From Pseudomonadota bacterium (GTDB lineage Bacteria; Pseudomonadota; Alphaproteobacteria; Caulobacterales; Caulobacteraceae), in assembly GCA_023416055.1 (NCBI GenBank), contig JAEZIH010000109.1, forward strand, positions 1-12,881: a stretch of DNA of 12,881 nucleotides, read 5' to 3'. How positions within the stretch are numbered: the first letter of the stretch is position 1; the number at the start of each line of letters is the position of its first letter. Below, piece by piece: positions 1 through 7,065 of the stretch. The notes under the pieces are model-generated. The model was not told the origin of the DNA. It was given only the letters and a program-made list of their open reading frames with translations, and did no database searches. A program made the position numbers and the translations under genes.

Positions 1-1083
<1,083 letters not shown>

Positions 1084-1325
1084 GGATGATCCGAAGGCGG
1101 GCGAGCGGCTGACGCTCTGATACTGGAACGGTCCCGAAGGAGCGACGGCGAGACGCCCGGGCGAGACCTCGGCGGCGGCGGCCCGGAGCGCCTGTCTCAG
1201 GCGCGCGCGAGGGCCGCGCGAACGTTCGAAAACCCCTCGACTTGGGCGCAGGCGGGACTTAAGCACCGCCCTTATCCCTGTCAACGCGAGGGCCTTTGCC
1301 GCCCCGTGACGGAGCCGGTCCCGAC
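1084..1325. promoter_or_regulatory. Divergent intergenic region between secA and the parvulin gene
   Basis: This 242 bp gap must hold the promoters of both divergent genes unless they lie inside coding sequence. It contains two perfect 10-bp palindromes, CGCCCGGGCG at 1154-1163 and CGAACGTTCG at 1219-1228. It also has a perfect 7-bp stem with a TCT loop at 1188-1204 (GCGCCTG/CAGGCGC). None is followed by a T run, so they do not look like intrinsic terminators. I could not identify a convincing -35/-10 pair on either strand. At this GC content one or two such short palindromes are expected by chance. Confidence 0.5.
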
Positions 1326-2267
1326 ATGACCTCCAGCCAGCCCCGGAAACCCGCCCGCCTCCTGATCCCGCTCGCTCTGGCGACCGTTCTCGCCGTGGCC
1401 GCCTGCGACCGCGGAGGCGGCTCCGACCGGCCGCCCGAGCCCGGCGACCGGGCGGTGGCCGAGGTTCAGGGCGAGACCATCTGGTCGTCGGACGTCAAGC
1501 GTGAGGCGGTGGCGCAGGGCTTGGTGGGCGAGGGCGAGCCGCTGGACGTCACCTCGGACCTGTTCCGCCGCGTGCTGGACGAGGTGATCGACCAGAAGCT
1601 GCTGGCCCGCGAGGCCGAGCGTCGCGGCCTCGACAATTCCGCCCTGGCCCAACGCCGGCTGGCGGCCACCCGCGAACGCATCCTCGGCGACATGCTGGTC
1701 GAGACCGTGGTCAACGGCGAGATCGACGACAAGGCGGTCGAGACCATCTACCGCGAACAGGTGCGGCTGGCCGAGACGTCCGAGGAGATCCGCAGCCGGC
1801 TGATCCTGTCGCGCACCCGCGAGGAGGCCGACGCCGTGATCGGCCTGCTGGCGCAGGGGGCGGCCTTCGAGGCCGTAGCCCAGCAGCGCTCGATCGACGA
1901 GGCGACCCGCTTCTCGGGCGGCGACCTCGGCTATGCGACGCTGGACGTGCTTCCTCAGGCCTATGCCGACGCCCTGCGCGGCAAGCCGGCCGGGTCCACC
2001 GTGGGTCCGTTCCAGACCGAGGGCGGCTGGGCTGTGCTCAGGGTCGAGGACCGCCGCAAGGAGACGCCGCCGACGCTGGAGCAGGCCCGGCCGCAAATCG
2101 TGCGCTATCTGACCTACGAGGGCGTGCGCCAGCTGCTGGAGCAGCTGCGCGGCAAGGCCAGGGTAGAGGTGCTGCTCAACGGCGGCGCGACCTCACAGGA
2201 GCCGGCCTCCGCGCCGCCAGCCCGCGCCCCGGCGCCGGCCGCCGCCACTCCGGCGAAGGCGTCATGA
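1326..2267 (+). CDS. Parvulin-type peptidyl-prolyl isomerase, predicted lipoprotein (SurA/PrsA-like)
   Basis: Predicted periplasmic, lipid-anchored peptidyl-prolyl cis/trans isomerase and chaperone of 313 residues. The N terminus has a basic n-region (RKPAR), a hydrophobic core ([13 protein letters not shown]) and a lipobox V24-A-A-C27, so Cys27 should be lipidated. Asp28 at +2 is the inner-membrane retention signal in enterobacteria; whether that rule holds here is uncertain. Residues about 43-150 form a helical SurA-N-like chaperone domain. Residues about 155-242 form the parvulin domain, with the typical GGDLGY (198-203) and [17 protein letters not shown] (226-242). The tail (285-313) is Ala/Pro-rich. 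ATG 1326 is preferred over an upstream TTG at 1296 because it puts the signal peptide at the N terminus and has GGAG at 1311-1314. The stop overlaps the argJ start (ATGA), suggesting coupled translation. The substrate is unknown; the family call is strong. Confidence 0.9.
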   Translation: MTSSQPRKPARLLIPLALATVLAVAACDRGGGSDRPPEPGDRAVAEVQGETIWSSDVKREAVAQGLVGEGEPLDVTSDLFRRVLDEVIDQKLLAREAERRGLDNSALAQRRLAATRERILGDMLVETVVNGEIDDKAVETIYREQVRLAETSEEIRSRLILSRTREEADAVIGLLAQGAAFEAVAQQRSIDEATRFSGGDLGYATLDVLPQAYADALRGKPAGSTVGPFQTEGGWAVLRVEDRRKETPPTLEQARPQIVRYLTYEGVRQLLEQLRGKARVEVLLNGGATSQEPASAPPARAPAPAAATPAKAS

Positions 2268-3640
2268 GCCGCGCGGGAGAGCCCGCCCGGGGCGGCGCCG
2301 GCCAGAAGATCGAACAGGCGCTGGAGAAGGCGCTCGATCCGCTGGCCACGGCGCTGAAGCGGGCCAAGACGCCGGCGCGTGCGGCTGCCCCGGGCAAGCC
2401 GGGGCTGCAGGTCTCGCCCCTGGCCGTGCCCTTCCCGACCATTCCGGCGATCCCGGGCGTCGAGATCGCCACCGCGCGGGCCGGCTTCTACAAGCACGAG
2501 CGCGACGACCTGGTGGTGTTCCGCTTTGCGCCGGGCACGACCTGCGCCGGCGTCTTCACCCGGCACAAGGTCGGTTCGGCCCCCGTGGACTGGTGCAAGC
2601 GGCATCTGGGCGCCGAGGGCGGCGGTTCGGAAGTGCGGGCCCTCGTGGTCAACGCGGGCTGCGCCAACGCCTTCACCGGCAAGGCGGGCGCGGACGCGGC
2701 GCGGCGCACGGCCTCCGAGGTGGCCAAGCGCTTCGGCTGTCGTCAGCGCGACGTCATGCTGGCCTCGACCGGCGTGATCGGGGTGGTGCTGGACGACCGC
2801 AAGATCGCCGTGCGGCTGCACGAGATCGAGACCGGGCTGTCGGCGGACAATTGGGCCGCCGCAGCCAAGGGCATCATGACCACCGACACCTTCCCCAAGG
2901 GCTCGTACGCCGAGTGCGAGATCGAAGGGGTCAAGGTCCGCGTCGCCGGCATCGCCAAGGGCTCGGGCATGATCGCCCCGGACATGGCCACCATGCTGGC
3001 TTTCATCGTCACCGACGCCGCCATCCATCCGAACGTGCTGCGCGCCATGCTGGGCCTGCACGTGCGCACCACCTTCAACAGCGTGACCGTCGACGGCGAC
3101 ACCTCAACCAACGACACCTGCCTGCTGTTCGCCACCGGCGCCTCGGGCGCGCCGCGCATCGGCCGGGTGGGCGACCGCCGGCTGAAGGACTTCAGCCGCG
3201 CGCTGGACAAGGTGATGCTCGACCTCGCCCACCAGCTGGTCCGCGACGGCGAGGGGGCGACCAAATTCGTCAAGGTCACGGTCGACGGCGCCGCCAGCCC
3301 GGCCTCGGCCCGAAAACTGGCCAAGTCGATCGCCGACAGCCCGCTGGTGAAGACCGCCCTGGCCGGCGAGGACGCCAACTGGGGCCGGGTGGTGATGGCC
3401 GTCGGCAAGACCGACGAGCCGGTCGACCGCGACCGCCTGATGATCCGCTTCGGCCCGCACGTGGCGGCTGTCGAAGGCGCGCCCTCGCCGCACTACGACG
3501 AGGCGACGATGAGCGCCTACATGAAGAACGCCGAGATCGACATCACCGTGGACGTCGGTTCGGGCCGGGCCTCGGCCACGGTGTGGACCTGCGACCTCAC
3601 CAAGCGCTACGTCGAGATCAACGGCGACTACCGTTCGTGA
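2264..3640 (+). CDS. argJ: Bifunctional ornithine acetyltransferase / N-acetylglutamate synthase ArgJ
   Basis: ArgJ moves the acetyl group from N-acetylornithine to glutamate in the cyclic arginine pathway; bifunctional forms also use acetyl-CoA. The enzyme self-cleaves into alpha and beta chains at a conserved ATML motif, seen here as A242-T243-M-L, so Thr243 is the predicted nucleophile. Other family blocks are NAGCANAFTGKAG (130-142), ASTGVIG (167-173), KGIMTTDTFPK (202-212), GIAKGSGMIAPDM (229-241), TVDGDTSTNDT (275-285), DGEGATKF (328-335), AGEDANWGR (367-375) and the C-terminal WTCDLTKRYVEINGDYR. At 458 residues it is about 45-50 longer than common ArgJ proteins. The extra is an Ala/Lys/Arg-rich leader (residues 1-48) before the conserved core begins near SPLAVPFP. 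The start ATG overlaps the parvulin stop and the stop overlaps the mutT start, so all three are probably co-transcribed. A shorter start inside the leader cannot be excluded. Confidence 0.97.
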   Translation: MSRAGEPARGGAGQKIEQALEKALDPLATALKRAKTPARAAAPGKPGLQVSPLAVPFPTIPAIPGVEIATARAGFYKHERDDLVVFRFAPGTTCAGVFTRHKVGSAPVDWCKRHLGAEGGGSEVRALVVNAGCANAFTGKAGADAARRTASEVAKRFGCRQRDVMLASTGVIGVVLDDRKIAVRLHEIETGLSADNWAAAAKGIMTTDTFPKGSYAECEIEGVKVRVAGIAKGSGMIAPDMATMLAFIVTDAAIHPNVLRAMLGLHVRTTFNSVTVDGDTSTNDTCLLFATGASGAPRIGRVGDRRLKDFSRALDKVMLDLAHQLVRDGEGATKFVKVTVDGAASPASARKLAKSIADSPLVKTALAGEDANWGRVVMAVGKTDEPVDRDRLMIRFGPHVAAVEGAPSPHYDEATMSAYMKNAEIDITVDVGSGRASATVWTCDLTKRYVEINGDYRS

Positions 3641-4047
3641 GCGAGCCTCTCCCCACCGTCCTCGTCGTCGCCGTGGCGTTGATCGACGCCGACGGGCGCG
3701 TGCTGATCGCCCAGCGGCCCGAGGGCAAGCAGCTGGCCGGACTGTGGGAGTTTCCGGGCGGCAAGGTCGAAGCCGGCGAGCGGCCCGAGGCCGCGCTGAT
3801 CCGCGAGCTCAAGGAAGAGCTGGACATCGACGTCAACGAGGCCTGCCTGGCCCCGTTCGTTTTCGCGAGCCACGCTTACGATTCATTTCACCTGTTGATG
3901 CCACTCTATCTCTGCCGCCGCTGGTCGGGGGTGGTGCGGAACCGCGAGCACGCGGCTCTGAAGTGGGTGCGGCCCAGCCAGCTGGCCGACTATCCCATGC
4001 CCCCGGCCGACGAACCTCTGGTCGCCTGGCTGCGCGACCTGCTCTAG
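3637..4047 (+). CDS. mutT: MutT-type Nudix hydrolase (8-oxo-dGTP diphosphatase family)
   Basis: Predicted to hydrolyse oxidised nucleoside triphosphates such as 8-oxo-dGTP to monophosphates, cleaning the nucleotide pool. It has 136 residues, the normal MutT size. It begins at GTG 3637, which overlaps the argJ TGA as GTGA. The N terminus is then MSEPLPTVLVVAVALIDADG, the normal first strand of the fold. The Nudix box runs from G42 to I64: E48, R56-E57 and E60-E61 are all present, but the usual Gly before the last hydrophobic residue is Asp63. LWEFPGGK (37-43) and the C-terminal ALKWV and LAD-YPMPPAD segments match bacterial MutT. Codons about 74-94 (FVFASHAYDSFHLLMPLYLC) are locally AT-richer than the surroundings. 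The same frame stays open far upstream inside argJ, but that part is out-of-frame shadow. Substrate preference is inferred from family. Confidence 0.93.
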   Translation: MSEPLPTVLVVAVALIDADGRVLIAQRPEGKQLAGLWEFPGGKVEAGERPEAALIRELKEELDIDVNEACLAPFVFASHAYDSFHLLMPLYLCRRWSGVVRNREHAALKWVRPSQLADYPMPPADEPLVAWLRDLL

Positions 4048-4065
4048 CCGCCGAAGGAGGGGGCC

Positions 4066-4248
4066 ATGCGCGCAATGCTCACCCGGTTCCTGACCGACGA
4101 CAGGGGCGCGACCGCGCTGGAGTACGGCCTGATCATCGCCCTCGTCTTCCTCGTCGCCCTTGCCGGGATCACCGCCTTCGCGGGGGCGGGCTCAGGGACG
4201 TTCAACGTGGCGATGGGCAGGCTGGCGGCGGCCATCGGCGTGAACTGA
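4066..4248 (+). CDS. Flp/Fap-type pilin precursor (class IVb prepilin)
   Basis: A 60-residue Flp-family prepilin, the subunit type assembled into adhesive tight-adherence pili by Tad/Cpa machinery. A short basic leader ends in DDRG, and cleavage by the prepilin peptidase is predicted between Gly14 and Ala15. The mature chain starts ATALEYGLI, with Glu at +5 and Tyr at +6, both conserved in Flp pilins. A single hydrophobic helix covers about residues 20-40, followed by a short Gly/Ala-rich tail. ATG 4066 has an excellent Shine-Dalgarno (AAGGAGG at 4054-4060, 5 nt spacing). The gene follows mutT by 18 bp on the same strand and ends 6 bp before the tail of the methyltransferase gene on the other strand. 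No pilus assembly, prepilin peptidase or secretin genes are nearby, so it is an orphan here. It could be a minor pilin or a pseudopilin of a Tad system encoded elsewhere. Confidence 0.93.
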   Translation: MRAMLTRFLTDDRGATALEYGLIIALVFLVALAGITAFAGAGSGTFNVAMGRLAAAIGVN

Positions 4249-4254
4249 GGGCCG

Positions 4255-5142
4255 TCACTCCTCCTCGCCTGTCCATTCCCTGACGCCGAGAGCATCGGCC
4301 AGACGCATCTTCGCCGAGCCCCGCGGCAGCGGCTTCTGCTGGCTCTCGTGCGGCGCCCAGCCGGCCAGGTGGATGATCTCGAAGGTCGCCGGGATGCGGC
4401 CGTCCGGTTCGGCGAACTGCTCGGCATAGACCTCGGCGGTGCGCGCCAGCATGCCGCGGGTCATCGGCCGGATCGCGCCGGCGAGGGCGTTGGTCTCTCC
4501 CATGGCGCGGAGGTCGTGGACCAGGGCGTAGAGGTCCGGATAGCGCACCGTCACCCGGTCGACGTCCGCCACCGGCAGGGCGAAGCCGGCCCGCTGCAAC
4601 AGGGCGGCGCCGTCGAAGCCGTCGGCGAAGGGCGAGACCCGTGCCTGGGCCCCGCCGCGCACCTCGAGCTCGGCCTGGGTGAGGGCGGCGCGCAGTTCCT
4701 TCAGCGTGCCGGCCCCCAGCAGGGTGCCGAGGAACAGGCCGTCGGGGCGCAGGGCCCGGCGGATCTGGGCCAGGGCGCCGGGCAGGTCGTTGGCCCAGTG
4801 CAGGCTCATCAGAGAGACGACCAGGTCCTGCGACTGCGGCTGGAGGGGAAGGGCGGCGGAGCCCGGCGCGGCGCGGGCCGCAGTGTCGCCGACGGGGCGC
4901 ACCGGCCCGACCCGCCGTGCAGCAGCGCTGCCGGCCAGCAGGTCGGCGAAGGGGCCCGGGTGCGCCGACAGGTCGACGACATCGGAGAAGTCGCGCAGGA
5001 TGACCTCCAGGCTGTTCACCGCGTTGGCGGCGGCCCGGACGTGCAGGAAGTCGGCCGAAGCGAACGCCTTCTCGCCCCGCGCCAGCTTCGCCGCGCGACG
5101 GCGGCTGTCGAAAATCTCGGGGGGACCGTGGGAGGCGCTCAT
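4255..5142 (-). CDS. NDUFAF5-like class I SAM-binding protein (BioC-like methyltransferase fold)
   Basis: A 295-residue protein resembling NDUFAF5, the mitochondrial complex I assembly factor reported to hydroxylate an arginine of the NDUFS7 subunit. Diagnostic segments are PPEIFDSRRR (7-16), DLVVSLMSLHWANDLPGAL (106-124), LRPDGLFLGTLLGAGTLKEL (131-150), a QAELEVRGGA...RVSPFAD stretch (156-174), LYALVHDLRAMGE (204-216), VYAEQF...GRIPATFEII (239-258) and GWAPHESQQKPLPRGSAK (261-278). The SAM motif I position (residues 57-65) reads DLSAHPGPF rather than the usual D-x-G-x-G-x-G pattern, so cofactor binding may be altered. ATG 5142 is chosen because conserved sequence starts right after it; the frame stays open upstream only inside comF. 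Its start codon overlaps that of comF on the other strand, and no strong Shine-Dalgarno is visible. Its bacterial function is inferred from the mitochondrial homologue; a generic or BioC-type methyltransferase is the alternative. Confidence 0.88.
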   Translation of the reverse strand: MSASHGPPEIFDSRRRAAKLARGEKAFASADFLHVRAAANAVNSLEVILRDFSDVVDLSAHPGPFADLLAGSAAARRVGPVRPVGDTAARAAPGSAALPLQPQSQDLVVSLMSLHWANDLPGALAQIRRALRPDGLFLGTLLGAGTLKELRAALTQAELEVRGGAQARVSPFADGFDGAALLQRAGFALPVADVDRVTVRYPDLYALVHDLRAMGETNALAGAIRPMTRGMLARTAEVYAEQFAEPDGRIPATFEIIHLAGWAPHESQQKPLPRGSAKMRLADALGVREWTGEEE

Positions 5143-5143
5143 G
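5140..5143. promoter_or_regulatory. Overlapping divergent start codons (CATG) of the methyltransferase and comF
   Basis: The palindrome CATG supplies ATG on the plus strand (5141-5143, comF) and ATG on the minus strand (5142-5140, methyltransferase). The comF Shine-Dalgarno GGAGG at 5131-5135 therefore lies inside the first codons of the methyltransferase. Any promoter for one gene must lie inside the coding sequence of the other, and their 5' transcripts must be complementary if they have leaders. Confidence 0.7.
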
Positions 5144-5947
5144 GGCCGACAGGATGGGGACTGGCGCGAGCGATTGGAAGCCGGGCGGACGCAGGTCGCG
5201 TTGGGATTGCGCGCTCTCGGCCGCAGCGCCGCGGATCTGCTGCTGCCGCCGCTGGCCCACGACGGCGGCCAGGCCGCGGCCGCGGCCGGCCTGACGGCGG
5301 GCGCTTGGGCCAAGGTCGTCTTTCTCGAGGATCCCGTCTGCGACGGTTGCGGCGCGGCCTTTGAGATGGACGCCGGGGCCTTCGCCGAGGCGCGCTGCGC
5401 CGCCTGCCTCGCCAGGCCCTACGCCTTCGCGAGGGCCCGGGCCGCCTGCCTCTACGACGAGGCGTCGCGCGGGCTGATCCTGAAGTTCAAGCATGCCGAC
5501 CACCAGCCCTATGCGCCGCTGTTCGCGCGCTGGCTGAGCCGGGCGGCCGCGCCGCTGCTGGGCGAGGCGGACGCCGTCGCGCCGGTGCCGCTGCATCGCT
5601 GGAGACTGCTGTCGCGACGCTTCAACCAGGCGGCCGAGGTGGCCCGGCCGCTGGCGCGCTCATCCGGGCTGGACTACCTGCCCGACGCCTTGGTGCGGCG
5701 GACGCACACCACCAGCCAGGGCGGAAAGTCCGCCCGCGGCCGTCGTCTCAACGTCAGGGCGGCCTTCGCCGTGACCGAGGCCGGCAGGCGCAGGGTCAAG
5801 GGACGGCGCATCCTTCTGGTCGACGATGTGTTGACCACGGGCGCCACCGCCGAGGCCTGCGCCAGCGCGCTGCTCGAGGCGGGCGCCCGCGCCGTCGACC
5901 TGGCCGTCATCGCCCGGGTGCGGACGACGCGGGAATTGCCTACATAG
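5141..5947 (+). CDS. comF: ComF family phosphoribosyltransferase-like protein
   Basis: ComF proteins combine an N-terminal zinc-binding module with a C-terminal phosphoribosyltransferase fold. In naturally competent bacteria they help single-stranded DNA uptake or recombination; in other bacteria the role is unclear. The protein has 268 residues. Cys67-x2-Cys70 and Cys86-x2-Cys89 form the predicted zinc site (DPVCDGCGAAF, then RCAACL). Next come ACLYDEASRGLILKFKHAD (102-120), PVPLHRWRLLSRRFNQA (149-165) and TSQGGKSARGRRLNV (191-205). The PRPP loop is ILLVDDVLTTGATAEAC (224-240). ATG 5141 has GGAGG 5 nt upstream. About 30 residues before the conserved LLLPP are poorly conserved in the family as I know it, so a later TTG start is possible. 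It leads a plus-strand run with grxC 24 bp downstream. The family call is firm; a role in competence is not shown by the sequence. Confidence 0.93.
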   Translation: MGRQDGDWRERLEAGRTQVALGLRALGRSAADLLLPPLAHDGGQAAAAAGLTAGAWAKVVFLEDPVCDGCGAAFEMDAGAFAEARCAACLARPYAFARARAACLYDEASRGLILKFKHADHQPYAPLFARWLSRAAAPLLGEADAVAPVPLHRWRLLSRRFNQAAEVARPLARSSGLDYLPDALVRRTHTTSQGGKSARGRRLNVRAAFAVTEAGRRRVKGRRILLVDDVLTTGATAEACASALLEAGARAVDLAVIARVRTTRELPT

Positions 5948-5971
5948 GCCCCACCCAGTCTGGAGTTCTCC

Positions 5972-6229
5972 TTGGCCGACATCGTCATCTACACCAAACC
6001 CGGCTGCCCCTATTGCGTGGCCGCCATGTCCCTGCTGGAGCGCAAGGGCGCCGAGTTCACCGAGATCGTCGCCTCCAACGACCCGGAGAAGAAGCAGGAG
6101 ATGATCCAGCGCTCCGGCGGCCGCATGACCTTCCCGCAGATCTTCATCGACGGGACGCACGTCGGCGGGTCGGACGATCTGCACGCGCTTGACCGCAAGG
6201 GCGACCTGGACGCAATGCTCGCTGCCTGA
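5972..6229 (+). CDS. grxC: Glutaredoxin 3 (GrxC-type dithiol glutaredoxin)
   Basis: Small thiol-disulfide oxidoreductase of 85 residues that uses glutathione to reduce protein disulfides and mixed disulfides in the cytoplasm. The active site is C12-P-Y-C15 in the context YTKPGCPYC. The cis-proline loop is TFPQIFIDG (53-61, Pro55) and the glutathione-binding GGSDDL is at 65-70. Its length is normal for bacterial Grx3. The start is TTG at 5972: GGAG at 5962-5965 sits 6 nt upstream, the protein then begins ADIVIYTKPGC as in the family, and no ATG occurs before the active site. The stop TGA overlaps the start of the next gene (TGATG), so translation of the Nit-type amidohydrolase is probably coupled to it. 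The pairing with a candidate deaminated-glutathione amidase fits a shared glutathione theme. Confidence 0.96.
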   Translation: MADIVIYTKPGCPYCVAAMSLLERKGAEFTEIVASNDPEKKQEMIQRSGGRMTFPQIFIDGTHVGGSDDLHALDRKGDLDAMLAA

Positions 6230-7065
6230 TGACGAGCCTGCCGATCGCCCTGGTCCAGACGCGCACGCCGGCCTCGCCGGCCGCCGCCCTGGCCCACGTC
6301 GAGCCGCTGATCCGCGAGGGGGCGGCAGGCGGGGCGAAGCTGATCCTGACCCCCGAGGCGACCAACTTCGTGATCCGGGATCGCGCCCGTCGCGACGCTG
6401 TTCTGACCACCGTCGACCAGGACGAGGTCGTCGGGAAGCTGCGGGCGCTGGCCGGGGAGCTCGGTGTCTGGCTGCTGATCGGCTCCGTCATCGTGCGTTC
6501 GGGCGTGGAAGGCGACGATCGCGCCGCCAACCGGTCGCTTCTCATTGACGATCACGGCGCCATCGCCGCGGCCTACGACAAGCTGCACGTCTATGACGTC
6601 GACCTGCCCACGGGCGAAAGCTGGCGCGAGAGCGCCGCGATCCGCCCCGGCGACGCGGCCGCGGCGGCCGACACGCCGTGGGGGCGGCTGGGCCTGACCG
6701 TCTGCTACGACCTGCGCTTCCCCCAGCTGTTCCGGGCGCTGGCCAAGGCGGGCGCCGCGATGATCGCCGTGCCCTCGGCCTTCACCGTGCCGACGGGCGA
6801 GGCCCACTGGGAAAGCCTGCTCCGGGCGCGCGCCATCGAGACCGGCTGCTGGATTCTCGCTCCGGCCCAGGGCGGCGAACATGAGGACGGCCGGCGCACG
6901 TGGGGCCGGTCGATGGTGGTTGATCCATGGGGCGGGGTGGTCGCGAAGCTTGACCACGATGCGCCGGGCGTGCTGTTCGCGAGCCTTGACCTCGGAGCGG
7001 TGGCCCGCGCCCGCCAGGCCGTGCCGCAGCTCACCCACGACCGCGACTTCGCCCTGCCGTCATGA
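6229..7065 (+). CDS. Nit1/Nit2-type carbon-nitrogen hydrolase, candidate deaminated glutathione amidase
   Basis: A 278-residue member of the nitrilase superfamily. The catalytic triad is visible: Glu43 (in LTPEATNF), Lys118 (in AYDKLHVYDVD) and Cys159 (in LTVCYDLRFPQLF). Further family marks are GSVIV (85-89), the ES in SWRESAAIRPGD (131-142), VPSAFTVPTGEAHWESLLRARAIE (181-204), WILAPAQGG (208-216), the GRSMVVDPWG block (226-235), and the C-terminal ARARQAVPQLTHDR. The CYDLRFPQLF and YDKLHVYDVD forms resemble Nit1, the amidase that repairs deaminated glutathione made by transaminase side reactions. Substrate is inferred from this likeness and from grxC directly upstream. Omega-amidase (Nit2) or another amide is the alternative. 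The start ATG overlaps the grxC stop as TGATG, and the stop overlaps the next start as ATGA, placing it in the middle of a coupled operon. Confidence 0.9.
   Translation: MTSLPIALVQTRTPASPAAALAHVEPLIREGAAGGAKLILTPEATNFVIRDRARRDAVLTTVDQDEVVGKLRALAGELGVWLLIGSVIVRSGVEGDDRAANRSLLIDDHGAIAAAYDKLHVYDVDLPTGESWRESAAIRPGDAAAAADTPWGRLGLTVCYDLRFPQLFRALAKAGAAMIAVPSAFTVPTGEAHWESLLRARAIETGCWILAPAQGGEHEDGRRTWGRSMVVDPWGGVVAKLDHDAPGVLFASLDLGAVARARQAVPQLTHDRDFALPS

Noticed and set aside
1219..1239. LexA-type box (GTTC-N7-GTTC)
   Set aside because: GTTC occurs at 1224-1227 but no second GTTC follows at the required spacing.
1296..1325. Upstream TTG start for the parvulin lipoprotein
   Set aside because: It would add ten residues before the signal peptide, and GGAG fits ATG 1326 better.
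2114..3061. 315-codon minus-strand frame
   Set aside because: It is antisense to the end of the parvulin gene and argJ, with no domain and a typical shadow composition.
2593..3636. Long plus-strand frame leading into mutT
   Set aside because: It runs out of frame through argJ and is rich in Arg/Gly/His; only the part from GTG 3637 onwards is real MutT.
4348..5364. 338-codon plus-strand frame opposite the methyltransferase
   Set aside because: It is an antisense shadow of a gene with clear NDUFAF5-like motifs.
4202..5596. 464-codon minus-strand frame over the methyltransferase and comF
   Set aside because: It is a different frame from the methyltransferase, Arg/Pro-rich, and crosses both real genes.
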